Assembly: GCF_002304225.1 (NCBI RefSeq)
Contig: NZ_NSLB01000001.1
Coordinates: forward strand, 558,001 to 622,000
Origin: Pseudomonas sp. HAR-UPW-AIA-41
Lineage (GTDB): Bacteria; Pseudomonadota; Gammaproteobacteria; Pseudomonadales; Pseudomonadaceae
Length of the DNA: 64,000 nt
Reading direction: 5' to 3'
Shown: positions 44,857 through 54,156 of the stretch, piece after piece
Numbering within the stretch: the stretch's first letter is position 1
Layout of the letters: each line of letters begins with the position of its first letter
Notes under the pieces: model-generated
What the model was told of the DNA's origin: nothing
Seen by the model: the letters and a program-made list of their open reading frames with translations, nothing else
The model's database searches: none
Program-made: the position numbers and the translations under genes

Positions 44857-46224
44857 ATGCGTCCATCTCTTTCGTTGCTTGCGGTTGCCTTGTGGCTGAC
44901 CGTTCCTGTTGCCGCACAGGCGGCCGTATCTGCCAGTCAGGCCGATGCGCTCAAAACCACGCTGACCCCGCTGGGTGGTGAGCGTGCCGGCAATGCTGCC
45001 GGCACTATCCCGGCCTGGACGGGCGGCCTGACCAAGGCTCCGGCCGGTTATCAGGGCCCAGGCAAGCGGCATGTCGATCCCTATGCTGGCGACAAGCCGT
45101 TGTTCAGTATCACCAAGGCCAATCTGGAGCAGTATCGCGCCAACCTTACCGATGGCCAGATTGCCCTGCTCAAGTCTTACCCGGACAGTTTCAGCATGCC
45201 GGTCTACCCGACCCGGCGCAGTGCTGCGGCGCCACAGTGGGTGTATGACAACACCTACAAGAATGCCACCACGGCCAAGCTGCTCGATGGCGGTAACGGG
45301 ATCAGCGATGCCTACGGCGGCACGCCTTTCCCGATTCCGCAAAGTGGCGTAGAGGCGGTGTGGAACCACATCACCCGCTATCGCGGTAGCTACCTGGTGC
45401 GTCGCTCTTCCGAGGCCGGGGTACAGAAGAACGGCGCCTACGCCCTGGTTACCTCGAAGAACGAGGCCAAGTTCCGTTTCTATGACCCTCAGGGCAGCTA
45501 TGCCACGCTGAACAACCAGCTCTTCTACTACCTGACCTTCACCACGGCGCCGGCGCGTTTGGCGGGTGAGGGCGCGCTGGTTCACGAGATGCTTGACCAA
45601 GTGAAAGAGCCGCGTCAGGCCTGGGGCTACAGCCCGGGTCAGCGTCGCGTGCGACGTGCGCCAACGCTGGCCTATGACACGCCGATCGAGGCCACCGATG
45701 GCCTGCGTACGGCCGATGACACCGACATGTACAACGGTGCCCCGGATCGTTATGACTGGACCCTGGTCGGCAAAAAGGAACTCTTCATTCCCTACAACAA
45801 CTACCAGCTGACCAGTGCCGAGGTGAAGTACAAGGACCTGCTTACCCCAGGCCACATCAATCCCAAGTACACCCGTTACGAGCTGCACCGGGTGTGGGTG
45901 GTCGAGGGCAAGCTCAAGCCCGGTGCGCGACATATCTATTCCAAGCGTCGTCTGTATCTGGACGAGGACAGCTGGAGTGCGGCGGTGGTTGACCAGTACG
46001 ACGGTCGTGGCGAGCTGTGGCGGGTGTCGATGGCCTACCTGAAGACCTTCTACGAAGTGCCGACGGTCTGGACTGGCCTGGATACCTTCCACGACCTGCA
46101 GGCGCGTCGTTATGGCGTACAGTGGCTGGATAACGAAGAGAACAGTACGGTCGACTTCAGTCAGCCCGCGCCCGATGACAGCAACTTCAGCCCCTCGGCC
46201 CTGCGCCGCAAGGCAGGTCGCTGA
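44857..46224 (+). CDS. DUF1329 family outer-membrane lipoprotein-sorting-like protein
   Basis: A 455-residue exported protein with signal peptide MRPSLSLLAVALWLTVPVAAQA. The DUF1329 N-terminal signature LTPLGGERAGNAAGTIPAWTGG follows. The body resembles a LolA/LolB-like half-barrel that cradles a lipid, ending VDFSQPAPDDSNFSPSALRR. It sits 51 bases after the DUF1302 gene with the same orientation; the two form a transport pair. A strong terminator follows. The cargo is unknown; no RND permease or accessory gene of the usual set is adjacent. Confidence 0.8.
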   Translation: MRPSLSLLAVALWLTVPVAAQAAVSASQADALKTTLTPLGGERAGNAAGTIPAWTGGLTKAPAGYQGPGKRHVDPYAGDKPLFSITKANLEQYRANLTDGQIALLKSYPDSFSMPVYPTRRSAAAPQWVYDNTYKNATTAKLLDGGNGISDAYGGTPFPIPQSGVEAVWNHITRYRGSYLVRRSSEAGVQKNGAYALVTSKNEAKFRFYDPQGSYATLNNQLFYYLTFTTAPARLAGEGALVHEMLDQVKEPRQAWGYSPGQRRVRRAPTLAYDTPIEATDGLRTADDTDMYNGAPDRYDWTLVGKKELFIPYNNYQLTSAEVKYKDLLTPGHINPKYTRYELHRVWVVEGKLKPGARHIYSKRRLYLDEDSWSAAVVDQYDGRGELWRVSMAYLKTFYEVPTVWTGLDTFHDLQARRYGVQWLDNEENSTVDFSQPAPDDSNFSPSALRRKAGR

Positions 46225-46243
46225 GTTAGTCGCTTGGTAAATG

Positions 46244-46270
46244 AAAACGGCGCCCGCAGGCGCCGTTTTT
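46244..46270. terminator. Bidirectional terminator
   Basis: Stem AAAACGGCGCC / GGCGCCGTTTT with a 4-base loop and a T-run lies between the DUF1329 gene (+) and fabB (-). Confidence 0.9.
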
Positions 46271-46284
46271 TATTGCCTGGCAGT

Positions 46285-47502
46285 TCAGGCCGTCCAGCGC
46301 TTGAGAATCAGGGTGGCGTTGGTGCCCCCGAAACCAAAGCTGTTGCTCATCACGGTATTGAGCTGCACGTTTTCACGAGTCTGCTGCACCACCGGCAGAT
46401 CGGCCACTTCCGGGTCCAGTTCCTCGATATTGGCGGAGCCGGCGATGAAATTGCCTTCCATCATCAGCAGGCAGTAGATGGCTTCCTGTACGCCGGCTGC
46501 GCCGAGCGAGTGGCCGGAAAGGCTCTTGGTCGAGCTGAGTGGCGGCGCCTTGTCACCAAACACTTCGCGTACTGCCCGGCCTTCGGCGGCGTCACCGACC
46601 GGCGTGGAGGTGCCATGGGTGTTGAGGTAGTCGATCGGGGTGTCGACGGTGGCCAGCGCCTGCTGCATGCAGCGCACAGCGCCTTCGCCGCTCGGGGCAA
46701 CCATGTCGTAGCCGTCGCTGGTGGCACCATAGCCGACGATTTCGGCGTAGATCTTGGCGCCACGGGCGAGGGCGTGTTCCAGTTCCTCGACCACCACCAT
46801 GCCACCACCGCCGGCGATGACAAAACCGTCACGCTTGGCGTCGTAGGCGCGCGAGGCCTTTTCCGGGGTCTCGTTGTACTGGGTGGAGAGGGCACCCATG
46901 GCATCGAACAGGCAGCTCTGGCTCCAGTGCTCTTCCTCGCCGCCGCCGGCAAAGACGATGTCCTGCTTGCCCATCTGGATCTGTTCCCAGGCGTGGCCAA
47001 TGCAGTGCGCGCTGGTGGCGCAGGCCGAGGAGATCGAGTAGTTCACGCCCTTGATCTGGAAGGGGGTGGCCAGACAGGCCGATACCGTGCTGCCCATGGT
47101 GCGCGGCACGCGGTATGGGCCGATGCGCTTGACGCCCTTCTCGCGCAGGGTGTCGATGGCTTCCATCTGGTTGAGTGTCGAAGCACCACCGGAGCCAGCC
47201 ACCAGGCCGGTGCGCGGGTTGGAAATCTGTGCTTCGGTCAGGCCGGCATCACTGATTGCCTGCTGCATCGACAGGTAGGCATAGGCAGCCGCGTCGCCCA
47301 TGAAGCGCAGGACCTTGCGGTCGATCAGCTCTTCCAGGTTGAGTTGCACCGAGCCGGAAACCTGACTGCGCAACCCCATCTCGGCATAGGCCGGGTTGAA
47401 GCGGATGCCGCTCTTGCTGGCACGCAGGTTGGCGCTAACGGTGTCCTTATCGGTGCCTAGGCAGGAAACAATACCCAGGCCAGTGATGACGGCGCGACGC
47501 AT
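46285..47502 (-). CDS. fabB: 3-Oxoacyl-ACP synthase I FabB
   Basis: A 405-residue condensing enzyme (KAS I) that elongates unsaturated acyl-ACP. The active-site Cys161 lies in [11 protein letters not shown]; the two catalytic histidines lie in [11 protein letters not shown] and [11 protein letters not shown], and [10 protein letters not shown] closes the thiolase fold. The start at 47502 ([13 protein letters not shown]) is 15 bases after the fabA stop. Together FabA and FabB make cis-unsaturated fatty acids anaerobically. The pair is presumably controlled from the promoter upstream of fabA. Confidence 0.96.
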   Translation of the reverse strand: MRRAVITGLGIVSCLGTDKDTVSANLRASKSGIRFNPAYAEMGLRSQVSGSVQLNLEELIDRKVLRFMGDAAAYAYLSMQQAISDAGLTEAQISNPRTGLVAGSGGASTLNQMEAIDTLREKGVKRIGPYRVPRTMGSTVSACLATPFQIKGVNYSISSACATSAHCIGHAWEQIQMGKQDIVFAGGGEEEHWSQSCLFDAMGALSTQYNETPEKASRAYDAKRDGFVIAGGGGMVVVEELEHALARGAKIYAEIVGYGATSDGYDMVAPSGEGAVRCMQQALATVDTPIDYLNTHGTSTPVGDAAEGRAVREVFGDKAPPLSSTKSLSGHSLGAAGVQEAIYCLLMMEGNFIAGSANIEELDPEVADLPVVQQTRENVQLNTVMSNSFGFGGTNATLILKRWTA

Positions 47503-47517
47503 GGTGGAGTCCTTCAA

Positions 47518-48033
47518 TCAGAAACTGTCGGTGGAGGTGAACAGGCCGACTCGCAGGCCTTCGGCACTGTAGATCTCGCGGCCATCGACGCTGACGGTGC
47601 CATCGGCGATGCCGAGGATCAGCGAGCGGTTGATGGTGCGCTTGATGTGAATGGTGTAGGTGAGCTTCTTGGCGGTCGGCAGGACCTGGCCGAAGAACTT
47701 CACTTCGCCCGAACCCAGGGCGCGGCCACGGCCGGGGTTGCCTTGCCAACCGAGATAGAAACCGACCAGTTGCCACATGGCATCCAGACCCAGGCAGCCG
47801 GGCATGACCGGATCACCCTCGAAGTGGCAGGCAAAGAACCACAGGTCCGGATTGATATCGAGCTCGGCGATGATCTCGCCCTTGCCGTACTTGCCGCCCG
47901 TGTCACTGATATGGGTAATGCGGTCCATCATCAGCATGTTGGGTGCCGGCAGTTGTGCGTTGCCCGGGCCGAACAGTTCGCCGCGACCACAGGCCAGCAG
48001 TTCTTCCCGGGTGTAGGCGTTCTTCTTGCTCAT
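47518..48033 (-). CDS. fabA: 3-Hydroxydecanoyl-ACP dehydratase/isomerase FabA
   Basis: A 171-residue hotdog enzyme that dehydrates 3-hydroxydecanoyl-ACP and isomerises trans-2 to cis-3 decenoyl-ACP, the branch point to unsaturated fatty acids. Catalytic His70 ([15 protein letters not shown]) and Asp84 (LGLDAMWQ) are at the same positions as in E. coli. RBS GAGGAGC lies just before the ATG. It leads the fabA-fabB operon, and a FabR/DesT-like palindrome lies about 120-135 bases upstream. Confidence 0.97.
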   Translation of the reverse strand: MSKKNAYTREELLACGRGELFGPGNAQLPAPNMLMMDRITHISDTGGKYGKGEIIAELDINPDLWFFACHFEGDPVMPGCLGLDAMWQLVGFYLGWQGNPGRGRALGSGEVKFFGQVLPTAKKLTYTIHIKRTINRSLILGIADGTVSVDGREIYSAEGLRVGLFTSTDSF

Positions 48034-48151
48034 GCATGCTCCTCAAAGGTCCCTGTCTCAGGGCTGGGCCAATCATCCTGCGGCCGCACAGCGGGTCTGT
48101 GTGCCGTCAGCCTAGTCGTAGACTGTTGCGTTGTGGTTAAAGTCACACTAC

Positions 48152-48169
48152 TGCGCACACGTGTTCACA
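48152..48169. promoter_or_regulatory. FabR/DesT-like operator upstream of fabA
   Basis: TGCGCACACGTGTTCACA has the core palindrome ACACGTGT and agrees at 14 of 18 positions with the E. coli FabR site AGCGTACACGTGTTCGCT as I remember it. In Pseudomonas the TetR-family regulator DesT controls fabAB; whether it reads this site is inferred. Confidence 0.5.
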
Positions 48170-48205
48170 CTTTACCTACAAGCTGACGCACTGTGCGGTT
48201 TGCGC

Positions 48206-50095
48206 CTACTCGCCAAAGGTCGGGGGTGCCTGCCAGGCATTGGCCTCATTGGTGTTGACCCGCTGACGCAGCCAGCGCTCCAGCAGGTGTTGCAGGTCCA
48301 GACGCTTGAAGGGTTTTGCCAGATAGTCGTCCATACCCGCACGCAAGCAGAGTTCCCGATCACCTTGCAGGGCATTGGCGGTCAGTGCAATGACTGGAAT
48401 CAAGCGACCCTGTGGGAGTTGGCGAATACGTCTGGTGGCCTCGTAACCGTCCATATGTGGCAATCGGCAATCCATGAGGATCAGATCAAAATGCATATCG
48501 CTGACCGCTTGCACAGCAATGGCGCCATCACCTGCCAGGTGTACGCGATAGCCGAGGCTGCGCAGCATGGCCTCGATCACGGTTTGGTTGACCGGGTTAT
48601 CTTCGACCAGAAGCACCAGCTCGCCAGCGCCTTGGGACTGCTGTTGGGCATTACGCCTGTCGACTCGGGTGTGGCGTGGTACGAAGGGAAGGGGGATCTC
48701 CAGGGTGAAAATAGAGCCCTCATCGCTGCTTTCTGCTCGTAGAGTCCCTCCCATTCGTTCTGCAAGGGTTCGGGCAATCGGCAGTCCCAGGCCCGTTCCG
48801 CCGTAGCGCCGGGAAATCGAGTTGTCTGCCTGCTGGAAGGCGTCGAACATATGTTCCAGACGTTCGGCGGGAATACCGATGCCACTGTCGTGAACGGCGC
48901 AGGTAAACCATAGCACCTGAGCATCCAGAGCCTGCCAGTTGGCCACGACGCGGATACCACCCTGCTCGGTGAACTTCAGGGCATTGCCGATCAGATTCAC
49001 CAGAATCTGCCGGATGCGTGTCGGATCACCCTGGGTTTCCATGCTTTCCAGCCCGGGCTGGATCTCCAGACTCAGGCTGAGGTGGCGCTGCTGGGCACTG
49101 TGCAGGAAGACCTGCACCGAGCTTTGCAGCAGGTCGCCCAGGTCAAAGGCAATGCGCTCCAGCTCCAGCGCATCACGTTCGATGCGCGAGAAGTCGAGGA
49201 TGTCGTTGATCACCTTGAGCAGGTGTTCGGTGGACTCGGTAGCCAGCGCCGTGTACTCGGCCTGCTCACTGGTCATCTCGGTGGTTTCCAGCAGCTGCAG
49301 CATGCCCAGTACGCCGTTCATCGGCGTGCGCAGCTCATGGCTCATCATGGCGAGGAATTCGGACTTGGCGCGGTTGGCCTGCTCGGCTTCCTCGCGCGCC
49401 AGGGTCAGTTGTTCGATGGCTTGGTTCTGTTCGCGGCTGGCTGTCTCCAGCGCGCTGGCCAAGGCGTTGATATGGCGTGCCAGGGTGCCCAGCTCCCCAT
49501 CATCGTTCACTGGCAGCTCCTGGCCATAGTCGCCACTCTGCAGCGAGTGCACGGCTGCACCCATGGCGGCAATCGGCCGCGACAGGCTCATGGCCAGCCG
49601 ACGGGCGAGGAGAAAGGTCAGCAGCAGAGCAAGCAGGCCAATGGCGCCGGCTTTCGCCAGGATTTCCTGTTGGCGGCTGTTGAAGTCGTCACTGGAAATA
49701 CCGACCACTACCCGCCCGAGCGTGGAGGCCTGATTGCCCATGACGGCGGCTTGGAAAACCTGCAGTTGATCGTTGCTGGCAGGCTGGGCCTGTTCAACAT
49801 AAACCAGCAGGCTGTTCTCTGTATCGCGCACCTCAAGAAAACGTACCTTGGAAGTTTCCAGGGTGGCCTGTAACAGCTCGCGTAGCTGCTCCAGGTTATT
49901 GTTTTGCAGGGCATATTCGCTTGCCGGTGCCAGCTGGTTGGCAATCAGTTGGCCGGTCTGGTTGATCTCAGTGCGCAGGTCATGCAGGCGCGTGTAGGTG
50001 AAAAAGGCGGTGAGAATTAGCGTCAGCAACAGCGCAGGGCCAAGACTGATCAACTGGGTGCGGACGTGGATGTCGCCCTGATTGAGCAGCTTCAC
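48206..50095 (-). CDS. Hybrid sensor kinase, PA1611-like (HK-REC)
   Basis: A 629-residue sensor. TM1 is at about 15-34, a periplasmic domain of about 115 residues follows, then TM2 (about 149-165) and a HAMP domain. HisKA has His253 in MMSHELRTPMN, HATPase has GGTGLGLPIARTLAERMGG, and REC has Asp542 in LMDCRLPHMDG. Next to fabA, P. aeruginosa has PA1611, a hybrid kinase that binds RetS and signals through HptB in the Gac/Rsm switch; position and domains agree. No Hpt is fused, consistent with an external HptB. The start GTG at 50095 follows GGGAG; the frame is open 25 codons further, and a GTG at about residue 11 is another option. Confidence 0.8.
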   Translation of the reverse strand: MKLLNQGDIHVRTQLISLGPALLLTLILTAFFTYTRLHDLRTEINQTGQLIANQLAPASEYALQNNNLEQLRELLQATLETSKVRFLEVRDTENSLLVYVEQAQPASNDQLQVFQAAVMGNQASTLGRVVVGISSDDFNSRQQEILAKAGAIGLLALLLTFLLARRLAMSLSRPIAAMGAAVHSLQSGDYGQELPVNDDGELGTLARHINALASALETASREQNQAIEQLTLAREEAEQANRAKSEFLAMMSHELRTPMNGVLGMLQLLETTEMTSEQAEYTALATESTEHLLKVINDILDFSRIERDALELERIAFDLGDLLQSSVQVFLHSAQQRHLSLSLEIQPGLESMETQGDPTRIRQILVNLIGNALKFTEQGGIRVVANWQALDAQVLWFTCAVHDSGIGIPAERLEHMFDAFQQADNSISRRYGGTGLGLPIARTLAERMGGTLRAESSDEGSIFTLEIPLPFVPRHTRVDRRNAQQQSQGAGELVLLVEDNPVNQTVIEAMLRSLGYRVHLAGDGAIAVQAVSDMHFDLILMDCRLPHMDGYEATRRIRQLPQGRLIPVIALTANALQGDRELCLRAGMDDYLAKPFKRLDLQHLLERWLRQRVNTNEANAWQAPPTFGE

Positions 50096-50258
50096 GGCGT
50101 GACAGCTCCCAGGCAGGCGTGGCAATGCGGCAGGCAGCGGGCAGGCTGAAGCATGGCAAATCCGATCCATCGGGCAGGTTTTTGCATGTTAACCGACCTG
50201 ACTGTATTTGCCAGCTGGCTAGGTAGTGTGTGGAAGTGGCTGTGCTGGGATGGCAACG

Positions 50259-50264
50259 TATAAT
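50259..50264 (+). promoter_or_regulatory. -10 element upstream of gpsA
   Basis: A perfect TATAAT lies 54 bases before the gpsA ATG. No convincing -35 hexamer is seen at 16-18 bases upstream. Confidence 0.4.
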
Positions 50265-50317
50265 GCCCTGCATGGATTGACTGCTGGTCAGGCATGCTGA
50301 CCGAAGATGGAACCCTT

Positions 50318-51355
50318 ATGACAGAACAATTTTCGCGTGGCGTAGAGCCGATTGGCGTGCTGGGTGGCGGTAGCTTCGGTACCGCTCTGGCCAACCTGAT
50401 GGCCGAGAATGGCTTACCTGTTCTGCAATGGATGCGCGATCCGGAACAGGTGGCCGCCATTGAGCAGACCCGCGAGAACCCTCGCTACCTCAAGGGCATC
50501 AAGGTGCATGCCGGGGTTACGCCCACGGCCGACCTGGCGCGCGTGCTGGACAGTTGCGAATTGCTGCTGGTGGCGATTCCCTCCAGCGCCCTGCGCAAGG
50601 TCCTGCAGCCAGTGGCGGCGCAACTGGCCGGCAAGTTTCTGGTCAGTACCACCAAGGGTATCGAGGCCGACAGCTTCCTGCTGATGAGTCAGATCATCGA
50701 GTCGATTGCCCCCGAAGCGCGCATCGGGGTGATTTCCGGGCCGAACCTGGCACGTGAGATTGCCGAGCATGCGCTCACGGCCACCGTGGTGGCCAGCGAG
50801 GATGAAGAACTCTGCCGGCGCGTGCAGAAAGCTCTGCATGGCCCGCGTTTTCGTGTCTATGCCAGTCGCGACCGTTTCGGCGCTGAGCTTGGCGGGGCAC
50901 TAAAGAATGTCTACGCGATCATGGCCGGCATGGCTGCGGCGCTGGGTATGGGCGAGAACACCAAGAGCATGCTGATTACCCGGGCGCTGGCAGAAATGAC
51001 CCGCTTTGCCGTCAAGCTCGGGGCCAACCCAATGACCTTTCTCGGCCTGTCGGGCGTTGGCGATCTGATCGTCACCTGTTCGTCCCCCAAGAGTCGCAAC
51101 TATCAGGTGGGCTTTGCTCTCGGCCAGGGGCTGAGTCTGGATGAGGCGGTGTCGCGCTTGGGTGAGGTGGCCGAAGGTGTCAATACCCTGCGTGTGCTCA
51201 AGGCACGCGCAGAGTCGCTGCAGGTCTATATGCCGCTGGTCAGCGGCCTTCATGCCATCCTGTTCGAAGGCCGTACCTTGCAGCAGGTCATTGGCCTGCT
51301 GATGAGCGGTGAGCCGAAGACGGATGTGGATTTCATCACGGCAGACGATTTCTAA
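50318..51355 (+). CDS. gpsA: Glycerol-3-phosphate dehydrogenase [NAD(P)+] GpsA
   Basis: A 345-residue soluble enzyme that reduces dihydroxyacetone phosphate to sn-glycerol 3-phosphate for phospholipid synthesis. NAD(P)-binding [20 protein letters not shown] is near residue 13; [17 protein letters not shown] and the catalytic-Lys segment [27 protein letters not shown] are diagnostic. The start at 50318 ([11 protein letters not shown]) is preferred over an upstream ATG at 50294. It heads a probable operon with a DUF4389 gene (43-base gap) and sixA. Confidence 0.96.
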   Translation: MTEQFSRGVEPIGVLGGGSFGTALANLMAENGLPVLQWMRDPEQVAAIEQTRENPRYLKGIKVHAGVTPTADLARVLDSCELLLVAIPSSALRKVLQPVAAQLAGKFLVSTTKGIEADSFLLMSQIIESIAPEARIGVISGPNLAREIAEHALTATVVASEDEELCRRVQKALHGPRFRVYASRDRFGAELGGALKNVYAIMAGMAAALGMGENTKSMLITRALAEMTRFAVKLGANPMTFLGLSGVGDLIVTCSSPKSRNYQVGFALGQGLSLDEAVSRLGEVAEGVNTLRVLKARAESLQVYMPLVSGLHAILFEGRTLQQVIGLLMSGEPKTDVDFITADDF

Positions 51356-51398
51356 GAACCTGTTCTGGACTGACAGTTTCTAACCTGTGGAGGTGTGT

Positions 51399-51746
51399 AT
51401 GAGCGAGCCGGAAAAGCAACTCGAACGTGAATCGATGGGGCTGCGAATTGTCTGGATGCTGGTGTATGTCGTGGTCTGGCAACTGGCGGAAATTCTGCTC
51501 GGCGCAGTGGTGCTGTTGCAGCTGGGTTACCGCATTTTCTACGGCGCGCCGAGTGCTGCGCTGCTCGGCTTTGGTGACAGCCTGAGCCAGTACCTGGCCC
51601 AGATCGGCCGTTTCGGTACCTTCAACAGTGACGAAAAACCCTGGCCGTTTGCCGACTGGCCGGTGCCTGCCGCCCCGCAGGGGGAAGCTCCCCATGTGAT
51701 CGAGCCGGCACCGCACCCGGTACGTGACGAAGAGCCCAAGCTGTGA
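51399..51746 (+). CDS. DUF4389 family membrane protein
   Basis: A 115-residue protein with one or two hydrophobic segments (IVWMLVYVVVWQLAEILLGAVVLLQLGYRIFYG), followed by a conserved amphipathic stretch (LLGFGDSLSQYLAQIGRF) and a Pro-rich cytoplasmic tail ending DEEPKL. This matches DUF4389, unknown in function and usually encoded beside gpsA in pseudomonads. The start at 51399 follows RBS GGAGG. It overlaps sixA by 4 bases. Confidence 0.8.
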   Translation: MSEPEKQLERESMGLRIVWMLVYVVVWQLAEILLGAVVLLQLGYRIFYGAPSAALLGFGDSLSQYLAQIGRFGTFNSDEKPWPFADWPVPAAPQGEAPHVIEPAPHPVRDEEPKL

Positions 51747-52186
51747 AACTCTGGCTGCTGCGTCACGGTGAGGCAGAACCCCATGCCGCCAGTGATGCGC
51801 AGCGTCGGTTGACCGAGCGCGGCATCCGTGAGGTTCGCCAGAGCGCTGAGCAACTGTGTGGCGCCGGCGTGCAGCGGGTTCTGGTCAGCCCTTACCGGCG
51901 GGCTCAGGAAACCGCGCAGCTGGTGATGCAGGTGACGGGGCTAGATTGCCCGTTGGTGACGGTCGACTGGCTGACCCCGGACAGCGATCCGCAGTGGGTG
52001 ATCAATCAGTTTGATGACAGCGCCGAGGTCCTGCTGCTGGTAGCTCACCAGCCGCTGCTGGGTGAGCTGGCCGGCTTGCTGCTGCATGGCCATCGCGGCG
52101 ACCCGCAGTCGTTTCGTACCGCTGGCCTGCTGGCGCTGCAGGGGCCGGCTGCCATGGCCGGGTTGATGGAGCGCGGTCGCGACTAA
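51743..52186 (+). CDS. sixA: Phosphohistidine phosphatase SixA
   Basis: A 147-residue histidine-phosphatase-superfamily protein. The catalytic RHG motif (WLLRHGEAEPHA) has Arg7 and His8; SPYRRAQETAQL and LLVAHQPLLGEL supply the other Arg and His. SixA removes phosphate from histidine on Hpt-type or PTS proteins. It starts with GTG overlapping the DUF4389 stop (GTGA), so its translation is coupled. A weak terminator-like hairpin lies about 90 bases downstream. Confidence 0.9.
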   Translation: MKLWLLRHGEAEPHAASDAQRRLTERGIREVRQSAEQLCGAGVQRVLVSPYRRAQETAQLVMQVTGLDCPLVTVDWLTPDSDPQWVINQFDDSAEVLLLVAHQPLLGELAGLLLHGHRGDPQSFRTAGLLALQGPAAMAGLMERGRD

Positions 52187-52277
52187 ACGTTGACCATTCA
52201 AACGTCGTTCATTGTTGCGGCAGTGGATCAATGCGTTGCCATTTGTAAGCGCCGGCAACCTTTCGGTGCTTTCCATC

Positions 52278-52297
52278 TTTCCTGTATGTGCAGGAAA
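52278..52297. repeat. Stem-loop after sixA
   Basis: TTTCCTG and CAGGAAA form a perfect 7-base stem around TATGTG, followed by ACTTCTTTCTT. It may be a weak terminator for gpsA-sixA. The rest of the 52187-52476 gap holds the promoter region of the acyl-CoA synthetase gene. Confidence 0.6.
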
Positions 52298-52390
52298 ACT
52301 TCTTTCTTATCAAATGCCTAACCTGTAAGTCCGGCGGACGTCTGGCCATTGCGCGGTATTTGATTGGCCGATTTGTGCTGGCCTGGGCAC

Positions 52391-52441
52391 TTGCCAGTCA
52401 CTCTCTGTCCGTGGAATAGTCAAACCAAGCAAGTGCTTGGT
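52391..52441 (+). promoter_or_regulatory. Promoter with 18-base palindromic operator upstream of the acyl-CoA synthetase gene
   Basis: TTGCCA (52391-52396), a 17-base spacer and GAATAG (52414-52419) form a plausible promoter. The predicted start overlaps a perfect palindrome ACCAAGCA-AG-TGCTTGGT (52424-52441). Palindromes of this type are common operators of TetR-family regulators of acyl-CoA metabolism; the regulator is not in the window. Confidence 0.5.
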
Positions 52442-52476
52442 AGTTCCCGATAAAAACGACAAAGGGAGAGTGCCCC

Positions 52477-54156
52477 GTGGTTACTGCTGTCCGTTTACCG
52501 CTGGATTGGTTTTACGAGCGCGAAGCGCAACATCCGAACAAGCGTTACCTTGTCCAGCCCATGAGCGGCGGGCAGCTGCAGGAGCTGACCTGGGGCGAGG
52601 TCGGCGAGCAGGCACGGCGCGCGGCCAACTGGCTGCGCGCGCTGGAGCTGCCGCAGGGCAGTCGCGTGGCAATCATCTCGAAGAACTGTGCGCACTGGAT
52701 CATTGCCGACCTGGCGATCTGGATGGCCGGGTATGTGTCGGTGCCGCTGTACCCCAATCTCACCGCCGAATCGGTGCGCCAGGTGTTGGAGCATGCCGAG
52801 GTGCAGGTGGCTTTCATCGGCAAGCTTGATGAATGGCCAGCCATGGCCCCAGGTGTGGGCGAGCATATCCGGACTGTAGCGTTGCCGCTTCATCCGCACG
52901 GGCGCTTCAACGCCATGTGGGATGAACTCCAGGAAGGTTCGCCGATTCAGGACAGCCCGCGGCCCGGGGCTGATCAACTGGCCACCATCATCTACACCTC
53001 CGGCACCACCGGCATGCCCAAGGGCGTGATGCACAACTTCAGCAACTTCGGCTTTGCCGCCAGTCATGCCATCGAGCTGTTTGGTGTGGGACCGGAGGAT
53101 CGTCTGCTGTCCTATCTGCCGCTGTGCCATGTGGCCGAGCGGATGTTTGTCGAGATGGCTTCAATTTACGCCGGTCAGACCATTTTCTTTGCCGAAAGCC
53201 TGGATACCTTCCTGCACGATCTCAAACGTGCCCGGCCTACCGTATTCTTCGCCGTTCCGCGTATCTGGACCAAGTTTCAGATGGGGGTGCTGGCCAAGAT
53301 GCCGGCCAAGCGTCTTGATTTTCTACTGGGCCTGCCGCTGTTGGGCAAGTTGCTAGGGCGAAAGGTGTTAGCCGGGTTGGGCCTGGATGCGGTGAAGTTC
53401 GCCTTGTCCGGGGCTGCGCCAGTGCCTAAGGAGTTGCTCAACTGGTATCGCCGCCTGGGTCTTGAACTGCAGGAGGTGTACGGCATGACCGAGAACTGTG
53501 GGTATTCGCATGTCTGCCGTCCTGGTCAATACCGTGAAGGCTGGATCGGGCAGAATTGCCCGGGGGTCGAGGTGCGCATCAGCGAGCAGGGTGAGGTATT
53601 GGTTCGCAGTGGTTCGACAATGCAGGGCTACTACAAGGAGCCAGAGAAAACCGCCGATACGCTGACTGTCGATGGCTTCCTGCGCACGGGCGACAAGGGG
53701 GAGCAGGATGCCGAGGGTAACCTTCGCCTGACTGGGCGGATCAAGGAAATCTTCAAAACCACCAAAGGCAAGTACGTGGCACCGGCGCCCATCGAGAACA
53801 AGCTGGCCGTGCACGACCGCATCGAGCAAGTCTGTGTGGTTGGCGATGGCCTGCCGCAGCCGCTGGCACTGTGCGTGCTGTCCGAGGTTGGCCGTAGCGA
53901 GGCCGGCAGCCATGCCCGTGAGGTACTGGAAACGAGCCTCAAACGTTTGCTGAGCGAGGTCAATGCCGAGCTGGACCAGCATGAGCAGCTGCAGCGCATT
54001 GTTCTGGTCAAGGATATTTGGGCGGTGGAGAACGGTTTCCTGACACCGACACTGAAGATCAAGCGCAATGTGATTGAGGGCGCCTACGGCGAGCGATTCC
54101 AGCAGTGGGCTGAAAATCGTGATCCGTTGCACTGGCACGACGAGGAGCACGCATGA
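52477..54156 (+). CDS. AMP-binding acyl-CoA synthetase (long-chain type)
   Basis: A 559-residue adenylate-forming enzyme. Signature motifs are IIYTSGTTGMPKGVMHNFSN (P-loop, near residue 170), LSYLPLCHVAERMF, VYGMTENCGYSH and the hinge DGFLRTGDKGEQDAEGNLRLTGRIKEIFKTTKGKYVAPAPIE, which contains the conserved Lys segment. The architecture (short lid insertion, KTTKGKYVAP) is that of long-chain fatty acyl-CoA synthetases, joining a fatty acid to CoA through an acyl-AMP. It starts at GTG after RBS GGGAGAG. The downstream thioesterase overlaps by 4 bases; order and type match PA1617-PA1618 of PAO1 as I recall. Confidence 0.85.
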   Translation: MVTAVRLPLDWFYEREAQHPNKRYLVQPMSGGQLQELTWGEVGEQARRAANWLRALELPQGSRVAIISKNCAHWIIADLAIWMAGYVSVPLYPNLTAESVRQVLEHAEVQVAFIGKLDEWPAMAPGVGEHIRTVALPLHPHGRFNAMWDELQEGSPIQDSPRPGADQLATIIYTSGTTGMPKGVMHNFSNFGFAASHAIELFGVGPEDRLLSYLPLCHVAERMFVEMASIYAGQTIFFAESLDTFLHDLKRARPTVFFAVPRIWTKFQMGVLAKMPAKRLDFLLGLPLLGKLLGRKVLAGLGLDAVKFALSGAAPVPKELLNWYRRLGLELQEVYGMTENCGYSHVCRPGQYREGWIGQNCPGVEVRISEQGEVLVRSGSTMQGYYKEPEKTADTLTVDGFLRTGDKGEQDAEGNLRLTGRIKEIFKTTKGKYVAPAPIENKLAVHDRIEQVCVVGDGLPQPLALCVLSEVGRSEAGSHAREVLETSLKRLLSEVNAELDQHEQLQRIVLVKDIWAVENGFLTPTLKIKRNVIEGAYGERFQQWAENRDPLHWHDEEHA

